Shown: in pieces, positions 44,241-52,438 of the stretch
Layout of the letters: each line of letters starts with the position of its first letter
How positions within the stretch are numbered: the stretch's first letter is position 1
Assembly: GCA_900546065.1 (NCBI GenBank)
Contig: URBK01000018.1
Location: 1 to 61,234, forward strand
Length of the DNA: 61,234 nucleotides
Source: an uncultured Alistipes sp.
GTDB lineage: Bacteria > Bacteroidota > Bacteroidia > Bacteroidales > Rikenellaceae
Reading direction: 5' to 3'
Notes under the pieces: generated by a model
Databases searched by the model: none
What the model saw: only the letters and a program-made list of their open reading frames with translations
What the model was told of the DNA's origin: nothing
Translations under genes and position numbers: made by a program

Positions 44241-45740
44241 ATGGCAATACGAACCAATACAAACCCCAGAGCGATGGACTTGCAGCCTGAAATGCGCGAC
44301 ATACTGATGCGCAACGGGCTTCAAGCCCATATCGCATTTGACGGTGGCGGCTACAAGCTGATCGTACAGGGACACGATTCGCCGCTGCTGACCTATCCGA
44401 TTACCGAGAAACAACTGTTGGCGCTTACGGACTGGGGAACGAACACCGCCAACAAGAAAGCCTACAATGTGCTCACGAGCATCCTTGCAAAGGATTTCTA
44501 TCTGCCCAAGAACTTTGTCCATGCCCGCAATGCCAACGGACGTGTGGCGATGGGTCTGCACGGCTACCGTATCGGAATGGGTGAATACGGGCGTACAGGC
44601 CGTTGGGGGCTGTTTCCTCCCATACTCGGATGGACACCGCGCCAGCAGGGCGGTTTTCATCTGCGCAGGGTCGGCGGACAGCTCTTTTTCCCCGGAGCGC
44701 CCATTGTCCCCGAACGTCCTGACGGACGCATGAAGCCCGGCGAGCTGCAGTCCGGAGGCTACGGCTTTTATTACAAGGGAGGACAGCCGGAACAACCCGT
44801 ACAGCCCCGTGATGTCCTGCAGGACTTGCAGGCAGCCATTACACCGATGGTCAGCCGTCCCCGCAGCCAGGAACCTGCCCGCCCGTACAGGGAGCTTGTC
44901 GCTTCGCCAGTCTATTTCTCGAACGAAAAATGGTCGGAGTGCCTTGCTTCGCACGGGCTTATTGTCGATGCGGAGAACAGAACCCTGACCGTGCAGTCCG
45001 AGAATGTCAACGCGGACATGGTCTATGACCTGACGGAAGAGGAAATCAAAACGCTTACATCGAATTCTCTTGAAGAGCATTCCATTGAGCAACGTCTGGA
45101 GCTCCTGAACGGGGTCATTGCCGGAGATTTCGCGGATAAAGTGACCTTGGATGATCTGAACAGTGACAGGCATATCGCCATCGGCCTCCATCCTGAAGTG
45201 CACGAGGAACTGGCCGCCAGACATTACCAGGAATACGCACTGGCGAACGGGCAGACGGAAGACTATGGCAACAGCCTGCAGCTGTCGGATGAGATCGGCG
45301 GGCATGGAACCGAGATAAGCCGGATTGCCGTGGAACCCGGACCGGAAGAAGGAAAGTACAGGATGACCGCCGTCATCGACGGGCAGACCTACAGCCACGA
45401 GATTACCCAGAAGGAATACGACAAGTTTCTCGCCACGGACGATTACCATCGGACGAAACTTTTCGCGAAGATCTTCAGCGAGGCAGACCTGCGCCCCCGT
45501 CCGGAAACAAGCAAAGGACTGGGCATAAAGATTCTTGCGGCCCTTTCAGCAGGTGCCGTGGTGGTTTCCGAGGTCGTGCATAATCTCAGATGCCATCACG
45601 GGCCGGAGTGTTATGAGGAACATTACCATGGGCCGCGTCCTTATTTCAAACCCGGTGTTGACACTCCGAGGGATGTTGCCATCCGGAATTTCGAGGCACA
45701 GATGAACCGGGAAATCGGTGATATGAGAATGGGGAGGTAA
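44241..45740 (+). CDS. Hypothetical protein with tandem repeated modules
   Basis: 499 aa. A module of about 95 residues occurs twice: residues about 14-112 (MRNGLQAHI, YPITEKQLLALT, LTSILAKDFYLP, GRVAMGLHGY) and about 227-320 (LASHGLIVD, YDLTEEEIKTLT, LNGVIAGDFADK, RHIAIGLHPE). A third, partial unit follows near 360-420 (YSHEITQKEYDKFLATDD). A hydrophobic segment (ILAALSAGAVVVSEVVHNL) comes late and the end is basic (MRMGR). Function unknown; 4 bp before the toprim gene. Confidence 0.75.
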   Translation: MAIRTNTNPRAMDLQPEMRDILMRNGLQAHIAFDGGGYKLIVQGHDSPLLTYPITEKQLLALTDWGTNTANKKAYNVLTSILAKDFYLPKNFVHARNANGRVAMGLHGYRIGMGEYGRTGRWGLFPPILGWTPRQQGGFHLRRVGGQLFFPGAPIVPERPDGRMKPGELQSGGYGFYYKGGQPEQPVQPRDVLQDLQAAITPMVSRPRSQEPARPYRELVASPVYFSNEKWSECLASHGLIVDAENRTLTVQSENVNADMVYDLTEEEIKTLTSNSLEEHSIEQRLELLNGVIAGDFADKVTLDDLNSDRHIAIGLHPEVHEELAARHYQEYALANGQTEDYGNSLQLSDEIGGHGTEISRIAVEPGPEEGKYRMTAVIDGQTYSHEITQKEYDKFLATDDYHRTKLFAKIFSEADLRPRPETSKGLGIKILAALSAGAVVVSEVVHNLRCHHGPECYEEHYHGPRPYFKPGVDTPRDVAIRNFEAQMNREIGDMRMGR

Positions 45741-45744
45741 ACTT

Positions 45745-46896
45745 ATGAGGAACGGAGACCTTACATACGATGATTTTCTACAGAGACTGAACATTCAGGA
45801 CATACTCATTGACGCGGGCTATCATCTGAACAAGCGTGACGGTCTGCGTTATCCGTCGTATGTGCGTATGGACAGCGAAGGCCGTCGTATCCGTGGCGAC
45901 AAGTTCATCGTGATGCCGAACGGCAAGTGCTGTTTCAAGGCACAGGAACAGAAAGTCTATAACATCATATCCTTCATCAAGGAATACCCGCAGTTTTTCG
46001 CGGAATACCGGGCAGGAGTATCTCCGGACCGGCTTGTCAATCTCGTGTGCAACCGGTTGCTGAACCATCCCATCGAGGAACGCAGTACACGGATTATCCA
46101 GCCGAAACGGGACGTGAAACCGTTCGACATAACGGATTACGAGATTCACAGGTTCAACCCTCAGGACAGGGATACGCAGAAGAAGTTCTATCCTTTCTTC
46201 AAACACCGTGGAATCGACCTCTACACGCAGTATGCCTTCCACCGTGATTTCTACCTGGCGACAAAAGTCCGTGAAGACGGGACCCGATACACGAACCTTG
46301 CCTTTCCGATGTCTTTGCCCAAAGACCCGGGGACGGTTGTCGGCCTTGAGGAACGAGGCCGCCCGCGTCCGGACGGCAGCGGCAGTTACAAGGGCAAGGC
46401 TGAGGGCAGCAATTCAAGCGAGGGGCTGTGGATAGCCAACCTTAAGGGTGACCTGGATTCCGTCGGCGGAGTGGCATGGTTTGAAAGTGCCTATGACGCG
46501 ATGGCCTTCTATCAGCTCAACCGGGAACAGATCAAGAGCAACCCGGACCTATCCAGGAAGAGCGTGTATGTATCTACCGGCGGTACCCCTACAGAGGGTC
46601 AGATCAAGGGTATGCTTGCCGCCACACCGGAGGCACACCATTACCTCTGTTTCGACAATGATGCCGCCGGACGGCTGTTCGTGGAAAAGTTCAAGGCAAT
46701 AGCCGGACAGATGAACATTTCCCCGGAAAATATCAGAGAATTTCCCATTCTGCCTTGCTACAAGGACTGGAACGATGCGTTGCTTGGCAAGACCAATCCC
46801 GAGTACCTCAAAGAGACCGAGGGGCTGGTCAATCCGATTGAAGTACGGCATTCAGGACAGGACGAGGAAGAACGGCAGACCAGTTATCACAGATAA
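45745..46896 (+). CDS. Toprim domain protein (mobile-element primase-like)
   Basis: 383 aa. The N-terminal part resembles the CHC2/DUF3991-type segment of element primases (NGKCCFKAQEQKVYNIISFI) but lacks an obvious zinc Cys set. The middle has HRGIDLYTQYAFH, and a toprim domain follows with Glu in VAWFESAYDAMAFY and DxD in YLCFDNDAAGRLF. It ends basic after an acidic run (EEERQTSYHR). Likely a priming or DNA-processing role for the transferred strand. Confidence 0.85.
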   Translation: MRNGDLTYDDFLQRLNIQDILIDAGYHLNKRDGLRYPSYVRMDSEGRRIRGDKFIVMPNGKCCFKAQEQKVYNIISFIKEYPQFFAEYRAGVSPDRLVNLVCNRLLNHPIEERSTRIIQPKRDVKPFDITDYEIHRFNPQDRDTQKKFYPFFKHRGIDLYTQYAFHRDFYLATKVREDGTRYTNLAFPMSLPKDPGTVVGLEERGRPRPDGSGSYKGKAEGSNSSEGLWIANLKGDLDSVGGVAWFESAYDAMAFYQLNREQIKSNPDLSRKSVYVSTGGTPTEGQIKGMLAATPEAHHYLCFDNDAAGRLFVEKFKAIAGQMNISPENIREFPILPCYKDWNDALLGKTNPEYLKETEGLVNPIEVRHSGQDEEERQTSYHR

Positions 46897-46908
46897 AACG
46901 AAAACATC

Positions 46909-47397
46909 ATGCAGACAGACCGTTTATTCCGCACTCATGTGTTTGTGCCCCACACCGGACAGTTCGTCATCAACGAGCTGCCCATTCTTGTGTTATGCTG
47001 TGCAGGATGGGTCTTTGGCGGAATTGACGGCTTGCCGTTCACGACTCTGTCCATGTGGGTCGCCCTTCTGCTTTCCCTGTTCCTGGTGTACAGGTTCATC
47101 TATCTACGACGCATACGCTATCGCATCGGGTCCGAACAGCTCGTGTGCGAGCATGGCATCATCTGGCGTAAGACAGATTATATGGAATTATACCGTATCG
47201 TGGACTTCACGGAAAATCAAAGCCTGCTGCAGCAGCTTTGCGGGCTGAAGACGGTGAGCATTTTCTCGATGGACCGGAATACCCCCAGGCTTGATCTGAC
47301 CGGTATCCGGCGCAGGGATGACATAGTAACACTTGTCCGCGAACGGGTGGAATACAACAAAAGAAAAAAGGGAATATATGAGATCACGAATCATTAA
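46909..47397 (+). CDS. PH-domain (bPH2/DUF304-like) membrane protein
   Basis: 162 aa. Two transmembrane helices (about 22-62) with a short turn, then a YdbS-type bacterial PH domain: YRIGSEQLVCEHGIIWRKTD, YRIVDFTENQSLLQQLCG and TVSIFSMDRNTPRLDL. Such proteins sit in the inner membrane; function is generally unknown. Its last 20 bp overlap the next gene. Confidence 0.85.
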   Translation: MQTDRLFRTHVFVPHTGQFVINELPILVLCCAGWVFGGIDGLPFTTLSMWVALLLSLFLVYRFIYLRRIRYRIGSEQLVCEHGIIWRKTDYMELYRIVDFTENQSLLQQLCGLKTVSIFSMDRNTPRLDLTGIRRRDDIVTLVRERVEYNKRKKGIYEITNH

Positions 47398-48073
47398 CTG
47401 GAGTCTGGCCCTCGTTGCCGTCCTGCTTCTGCCGCAGGTGTCCAAAGCCCAGATAGCGGCTTCCAATCCGCTGGAGTGGATTGCTCTGGCGGAGGGCAAC
47501 GAGCTGATAAACGGCCAGATTGAAAAACAGATCAAGGGACAGACGCAGACGGCACTCCTGCAGAACAGCATCGCCGCCGAATTCAACCGCATCCATGAAT
47601 GGCAGAAACAGTACAACGGCTACCTGAAGACGGTGAACGGATACGCTTCGTCACTGAAAGCCTGTACGCATCTCTATAACGACGGGGTCCGGATCTTCCT
47701 GACTCTGGGTAAACTGGGCAAAGCGATAAAGGACAACCCGCAGGGTATCGTTGCCAGTATGGGCATGAACAACCTTTATATCGAGACGGCCACGGAACTG
47801 GTCTCCGTATATACACTGCTGAACGATGCCGTTGCCAAAGGCGGTGAAGAGAATATGCTGACCGGTGCGGAGCGCAGCACTACGCTATGGGCGCTGAATG
47901 ACAGGCTGTCGGCTTTCAGCCGGAAGCTGCATCTGCTCTACCTGAGCATCCGGTACTATACTTTCAATGATGTATGGAGAAATGTGACGGCAGGTATGCT
48001 TGACCGCAACAACGGTGAAGTGGCCCGCATGGCCATGTCACGCTGGCGCCGGGCAGCCTCCCTGACACGATAA
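47378..48073 (+). CDS. Exported helical protein A (possible VirB5-like)
   Basis: 231 aa from the ATG at 47378; the longer frame back to 47333 is inside the PH gene. Signal peptide (INWSLALVAVLLLPQVSKAQ), then an almost wholly helical body with a heptad-like pattern (GQIEKQIKGQTQTALLQNSI) and a C-terminal RWRRAASLTR. It resembles the next gene in length, layout and C-terminal motif. The position and helical secreted form recall VirB5-like minor pilins, but I cannot show homology. Confidence 0.75.
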   Translation: MRSRIINWSLALVAVLLLPQVSKAQIAASNPLEWIALAEGNELINGQIEKQIKGQTQTALLQNSIAAEFNRIHEWQKQYNGYLKTVNGYASSLKACTHLYNDGVRIFLTLGKLGKAIKDNPQGIVASMGMNNLYIETATELVSVYTLLNDAVAKGGEENMLTGAERSTTLWALNDRLSAFSRKLHLLYLSIRYYTFNDVWRNVTAGMLDRNNGEVARMAMSRWRRAASLTR

Positions 48074-48084
48074 AGAATGACGCG

Positions 48085-48768
48085 ATGAAACGGACGATTT
48101 TGATAGTTATGCTGCTGACGGGCATCTGTATCGGCAAGATACAGGCACAGAACGATCCGGTTCTGGCCGGAATGATACTGCTCTACACGGACAAGGCGCA
48201 GAAAGAGCTGAAAAACCAGGAGAAGGTGATGATGCTGCAGACTACCGGACATATATGGACGAAAGAGGAAGTACAGGCTACGGCCGACCTGCAAAGGGAG
48301 TTCAACAAGTATCTGGATTCTTTCCGGTCCATCGTCTGCTATGCCGCACAGATTTATGGCTTTTATCACGAAATCTCAAGGCTGACGGACAATATGGAAG
48401 ATTTTACCAGGCAGGTTAGCCGGAGCACGACCAACGCATTGGCAGTAGCCCTTTCCACGGAGCGCAACAGGATTTACCGGGAGCTGATGCTTGGCAGTGT
48501 GGAAATAGTAAATGACATACGAATGGCCTGTCTTGCGGAAAACAAGATGACGGAAAGGGAACGCATGGAGATAGTCTTCGGGATCAGGCCGAAGCTCAAG
48601 CTGATGAACACCAAGCTGCAACGGCTGACCAAGGCCGTGAAATATACGACTATGAGTGACATCTGGTATGAAATCGACGAAGGCGCACGCCCTGTTGCGG
48701 ACAAACGCGACATTGTGGAAGCCGCCAAACGAAGATGGAAGCAGATCGGAAAAAATGTAAGACCTTAA
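48085..48768 (+). CDS. Exported helical protein B (possible VirB5-like)
   Basis: 227 aa. Signal peptide (TILIVMLLTGICIGKIQA), a helical body (YTDKAQKELKNQEKVMML) and a C-terminal segment VKYTTMSDIWYEIDEG that parallels RYYTFNDVWRNVTAG of the preceding protein. Probably a diverged tandem duplicate. Same operon, 11 bp spacing. Confidence 0.75.
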   Translation: MKRTILIVMLLTGICIGKIQAQNDPVLAGMILLYTDKAQKELKNQEKVMMLQTTGHIWTKEEVQATADLQREFNKYLDSFRSIVCYAAQIYGFYHEISRLTDNMEDFTRQVSRSTTNALAVALSTERNRIYRELMLGSVEIVNDIRMACLAENKMTERERMEIVFGIRPKLKLMNTKLQRLTKAVKYTTMSDIWYEIDEGARPVADKRDIVEAAKRRWKQIGKNVRP

Positions 48769-48780
48769 AAAGAACGAGAT

Positions 48781-49446
48781 ATGGGAGTATGGAGTACAAT
48801 ATTGAAGTATGGCGGCAAGGCGGCCAAAGGTACCGGCAAGGCTGTTTTGGCAACCGGGAAAAACGTGGGTGAAGCGGCACTTCATCCGTCGCAGACGTTA
48901 CGGGGCGCCGGACAAGCCGTCAAGACTGCCGCCGTCGGAGGTGCGATCGGTTATGTCGGCTGGGAAAAGCTGACGACAGACAAGAGCGTGGTGCGTATCG
49001 TGAGCGATGCGGTCATCGGAGAACCGGCCACGGATGCCTTGGCAGATACCGCCGAGGATGTACGGGGACTGACGGACAAGGCCGGAGAAGCCGTCGGCAC
49101 GTTAAGCGGAGCTGTGGCGGGAATAGATTCCAAACTTGACGGGGTATCCAATTTCCTGCGGCAGGCTTCGAGTGGCGGAGGCATGAACATGCTCGGCAAT
49201 TTTGTCCGTAACCTCGGCCATGGCAACGTATCTGGATTGAGCATCGCGGGCCTTATAGCCGCCGCTTTTCTCATTTTCGGACGTTTCGGGTGGTTGGGCA
49301 AGATCGCCGGGGCTTTCCTCGGCATGATGCTCATCGGCAACAATGCCGGCGTCTTCCGTGACACGAACACGGAGAGCGTGGCAAGGATACAGACTTCCCC
49401 CGGCCAAAGCGAGGAACAGACCTATAACGGAGGAATGAGAAGATAA
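48781..49446 (+). CDS. Gly/Ala-rich membrane protein with GGMRR tail
   Basis: 221 aa, rich in Gly, Ala, Val and Lys. Hydrophobic segments lie near 50-60 and 155-190 (LSIAGLIAAAFLIFGRFGWL, then IAGAFLGMMLIG). A hydrophilic, Gln/Glu-rich end closes with EEQTYNGGMRR, nearly the same tail as the ArdC-like protein 9.5 kb downstream. No signal peptide. Function unknown. Confidence 0.75.
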   Translation: MGVWSTILKYGGKAAKGTGKAVLATGKNVGEAALHPSQTLRGAGQAVKTAAVGGAIGYVGWEKLTTDKSVVRIVSDAVIGEPATDALADTAEDVRGLTDKAGEAVGTLSGAVAGIDSKLDGVSNFLRQASSGGGMNMLGNFVRNLGHGNVSGLSIAGLIAAAFLIFGRFGWLGKIAGAFLGMMLIGNNAGVFRDTNTESVARIQTSPGQSEEQTYNGGMRR

Positions 49447-49470
49447 CATTATGAACCAATACAGAACGAA

Positions 49471-50301
49471 ATGAAATATACAGAAGAAATGATACTTCAC
49501 TCCGAGAGCGGCTACTGTATGCCTTTCGAGGAGCCCCAGGGCAAGGAGGTGGAAATGACTCTCGGTTACGGCGAACAGACCGACCCGGGAACGGGCAAGC
49601 CGTTTTTCCACCATGGCATTGACTTCAACGCCCGATATTACAGGCTGTCTGCCGTCGCAAGCGGAATCGTGTCAGGGGTCGGCAATGATCCGGTACACGG
49701 GATATGCCAGACTATCCGGTACGGGGAATATGAGGTGACATACGGACACCTGTCAAATGTCTTTGCGCAGTTCGGGCAACGCGTGAAAGCCGGTCAGACT
49801 GTGGCCTTGAGCGGTGACAGGCTGCACGTCGAAGCCCGGTTCAAGGGAGAGGAACTGAACCCGCTGGAGTTCCTGACCATGCTTTACGGCAACATCCGTG
49901 CGCTTCGTCAGGCGGGAGGACATGAAACGGCGGCATTCCCGGATCTGGAAATGACCGTGAAGACCGATTACGACAAGGACAAACGGGAAATCGAGGAACT
50001 GATGCTGCGTTTCCTGCCGTACTACATGGAGGATCTGCAACGCGGAGCCTACGTGTTGCCCGAGCACACGGAGCAGTCCCTGCGCCACATCTTCACCATG
50101 GGGGCGATGAGAGAATATTTCTACGAGAACATGCCGAGCATGGCCAATCCTCTCGGACTGGGACATAAATCCATCCCGCTGGTCAGCAAGGTACAGAACC
50201 TGCTCATCGCTGATTTCCTGCATTACCTGGCCCTGCGTCACAACGTGTACCTCTCCACCATGAGCGGAGACATAAAAAAAAACTCCATGACGAAGCCGTA
50301 A
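49471..50301 (+). CDS. M23-fold protein, cytosolic N-terminus, catalytic His altered
   Basis: 276 aa in the zero frame. The LytM core is recognisable: FFHHGIDF with His/Asp ligands, TYGHLSNV with one catalytic His, and GDRLHVEAR where family members have HLH, so the catalytic-base His is Arg. There is no signal peptide. A helical region follows the core. The frame ends soon after a run of nine A at 50274-50282; shifting by -1 there opens a further 109 codons to 50609. The downstream part is listed separately. Confidence 0.78.
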   Translation: MKYTEEMILHSESGYCMPFEEPQGKEVEMTLGYGEQTDPGTGKPFFHHGIDFNARYYRLSAVASGIVSGVGNDPVHGICQTIRYGEYEVTYGHLSNVFAQFGQRVKAGQTVALSGDRLHVEARFKGEELNPLEFLTMLYGNIRALRQAGGHETAAFPDLEMTVKTDYDKDKREIEELMLRFLPYYMEDLQRGAYVLPEHTEQSLRHIFTMGAMREYFYENMPSMANPLGLGHKSIPLVSKVQNLLIADFLHYLALRHNVYLSTMSGDIKKNSMTKP

Positions 50302-50609
50302 GCTACAGCGGCATCATTGATCCGCTGGCTGAACTCGACATCGACATCCAGAGCTTCGACATACCGCGTATCGTGTCCGTATATCCGGACCGGGCCGGTG
50401 TCCGCTGGTGGACAAAGGCATGGTTCAACAACCGGGAGGAAGGTGAAGCCTCCGTGGAGATAGAGCGTGAACAGGCGATACGCTTCATCCATGACAACAT
50501 CGAGAAAGACGCATGGCTGGAGGAGTTCTTCCCCAAACAGATGGAAGTGTACCACAATGCGATTGAACAGACAAAAGAACAACTGTTGAAACAGATAAAT
50601 ATGATATAG
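50283..50609 (+). CDS. -1 frame extension of the M23-fold protein
   Basis: From the A9 run the -1 frame reads LHDEAVSYSGIIDPLAELDI and continues through WWTKAWFNNREEGEASVEIE to QLLKQINMI, 8 bp before the next gene. No ATG lies near its beginning; the first possible start is a GTG at 50373. Codon use looks like real coding sequence. It is either the second half of a frameshifted product (A-AAA-AAC heptamer at 50277-50283) or evidence of an indel. Confidence 0.6.
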   Translation, partial: LHDEAVSYSGIIDPLAELDIDIQSFDIPRIVSVYPDRAGVRWWTKAWFNNREEGEASVEIEREQAIRFIHDNIEKDAWLEEFFPKQMEVYHNAIEQTKEQLLKQINMI

Positions 50610-50616
50610 GATACTT

Positions 50617-52413
50617 ATGGACGGAACTATAAAACAAAGCAGACGATTCGCGGAACTGGAACGTCTTTCGGATGACTATTTCCGTTACCACCTTGCTTCC
50701 GTCATGGATGAGACAAGAGATTATCTTGCCCGGAAACAAGGTGAGGAAATGAAGGAATATTCCACCTCCCTTGGCGGGGTTCTCAGCATGATGGCTTCTT
50801 CAGCCCTACCTTTGAACGACCCGTACCAGCTGCTCAAAGTTACCGGCGAATGGAACTCCAAGACAACGGAAGATTATGTAGAGATGTGCAAGGAGAAAAT
50901 CGCCGCATCGGAAGACATACAGCACGACCTTGCGTATATGGCCGGGCAATGGCGTGATGCAGTCGTGAAGGAAATCGGCCGCGAACGGTACGACGAACTG
51001 TCGGAACAGCTTGGCGGCGATCTCGCCTATGCCTACATGGACTATCGTCTGGAACAGCAGATGATAGACAAACTGGTGAAAGACCGTATGCCCAAGTCTT
51101 CGGCTGATTATATCATCCGCAAGGCCGCGGAATCAAGCCTGTTCGGCCTGCCGCAGATGTTGAGCCGTTCCCCGCTTGCCGAGGAGATCGAGAAGCGTGG
51201 CGAGGCCGCTTACCGGCCGAGCAAGGTCGAGCAGGGTGCGGGATGGCTGTTGGGTGCCTCGGCGGATACCGTCATGCTGGGCGGTGCCGGTTCGTGGGCG
51301 GCATTCGCCAGATTCATCGGTGTGGATGCTGCCGTCTCCGCCACCATGGCGCATTTGGAGCCGGAAGACCCCAAGTCGATTTCAGTCGAACAATGTATCA
51401 GCCAGGGTGTATTCGGCAGCGAACACAATGTGTTTGAAGATTTCCGGCGTGAAGCAGCCACCATGACCGCAGACAAGGACAGTTTCACGGCGACCGCCAA
51501 TGAGCAGCTGAAGAAACAGATACCGGTCTGCAATTTCAACTTTACGGACTGGATGAAGAAGCAGCAGCCGTTCCCGTTCCTGAAAGGCTTGCAGGACAAG
51601 CTGAAACAGGAACGGCCGGAACGCTACAAGGATGTGCCGCTGGTCGTCGCACCGGGGCAGGAAGAAGCCTACCTGAAAAGTCTGGAGGAAAAGAACCAAA
51701 CGGATGCGGAAGAGCCGGAACAGGTACATCAGGAATCGGTACAACCGGAAAAAGAGCCGGAGGTCATGCAGGAAACAGGGGTACATCCCGTGAATGACCT
51801 GTCTGAAACGCCGGCATCCAACGGCAACACGGGCGGATGGGAAGATCTGCTCGGCACCCTTGGACTGAGCGGCATGGGAGACATTGCCGGCAATCTCGGC
51901 TATGTAATGGCGATGCTGCCGGATATTCTGCTGGGAGTATTTACAGGCAAGACACAGTCCCTGAACATCAAGGACAACCTGCTGCCTATAGCCAGCATAG
52001 TGGCCGGTATGTTTGTGCGGAATCCGCTGCTGAAGATGCTCCTTATCGGTCTCGGCGGGGCGAACCTGCTGAACAAGGCCGGGCATGAAGTGCTGCGTGA
52101 ACGGTCAGAAGGCGAAATGAACACGGCCAATAGAGGCGCAGCCCAATACCGCCATTATCCTGACGAACCGCTCAATCCCCGCATCACGAATCCCGTACTT
52201 CAAGGCAACATGCTTGTCGCGACAATTGACCGTGTACCCTGTACTATCCAATTATCGCAGACCGTGACTGACGCTTACCGGGCCGGAGCCTTACCGCTCA
52301 ACACGCTGGCAAACGCCGTACTCGCCAGAAGCGAACAGCTCCGTCAAAGGGCCTCGGACAATTACGACAACGGACAACAGGAGACTATCGTGCGTACACG
52401 AGGTATCCAGTAG
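50617..52413 (+). CDS. Large hypothetical protein with hydrophobic segments
   Basis: 598 aa. The first 200 residues are helical and charged. Hydrophobic Gly/Ala-rich segments occur near 215-240 (WLLGASADTVMLGGAGSWAA) and 405-480 (GYVMAMLPDILLGVFTG, PIASIVAGMFV, LLKMLLIGLGGANLL), separated by a Glu/Pro/Gln-rich linker (EEPEQVHQESVQPEKEPEV). No family recognised, no signal peptide; a multi-domain membrane-associated element protein is likely. Confidence 0.7.
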   Translation: MDGTIKQSRRFAELERLSDDYFRYHLASVMDETRDYLARKQGEEMKEYSTSLGGVLSMMASSALPLNDPYQLLKVTGEWNSKTTEDYVEMCKEKIAASEDIQHDLAYMAGQWRDAVVKEIGRERYDELSEQLGGDLAYAYMDYRLEQQMIDKLVKDRMPKSSADYIIRKAAESSLFGLPQMLSRSPLAEEIEKRGEAAYRPSKVEQGAGWLLGASADTVMLGGAGSWAAFARFIGVDAAVSATMAHLEPEDPKSISVEQCISQGVFGSEHNVFEDFRREAATMTADKDSFTATANEQLKKQIPVCNFNFTDWMKKQQPFPFLKGLQDKLKQERPERYKDVPLVVAPGQEEAYLKSLEEKNQTDAEEPEQVHQESVQPEKEPEVMQETGVHPVNDLSETPASNGNTGGWEDLLGTLGLSGMGDIAGNLGYVMAMLPDILLGVFTGKTQSLNIKDNLLPIASIVAGMFVRNPLLKMLLIGLGGANLLNKAGHEVLRERSEGEMNTANRGAAQYRHYPDEPLNPRITNPVLQGNMLVATIDRVPCTIQLSQTVTDAYRAGALPLNTLANAVLARSEQLRQRASDNYDNGQQETIVRTRGIQ

Positions 52414-52438
52414 CATATAACCCCAAAACATATACTGT

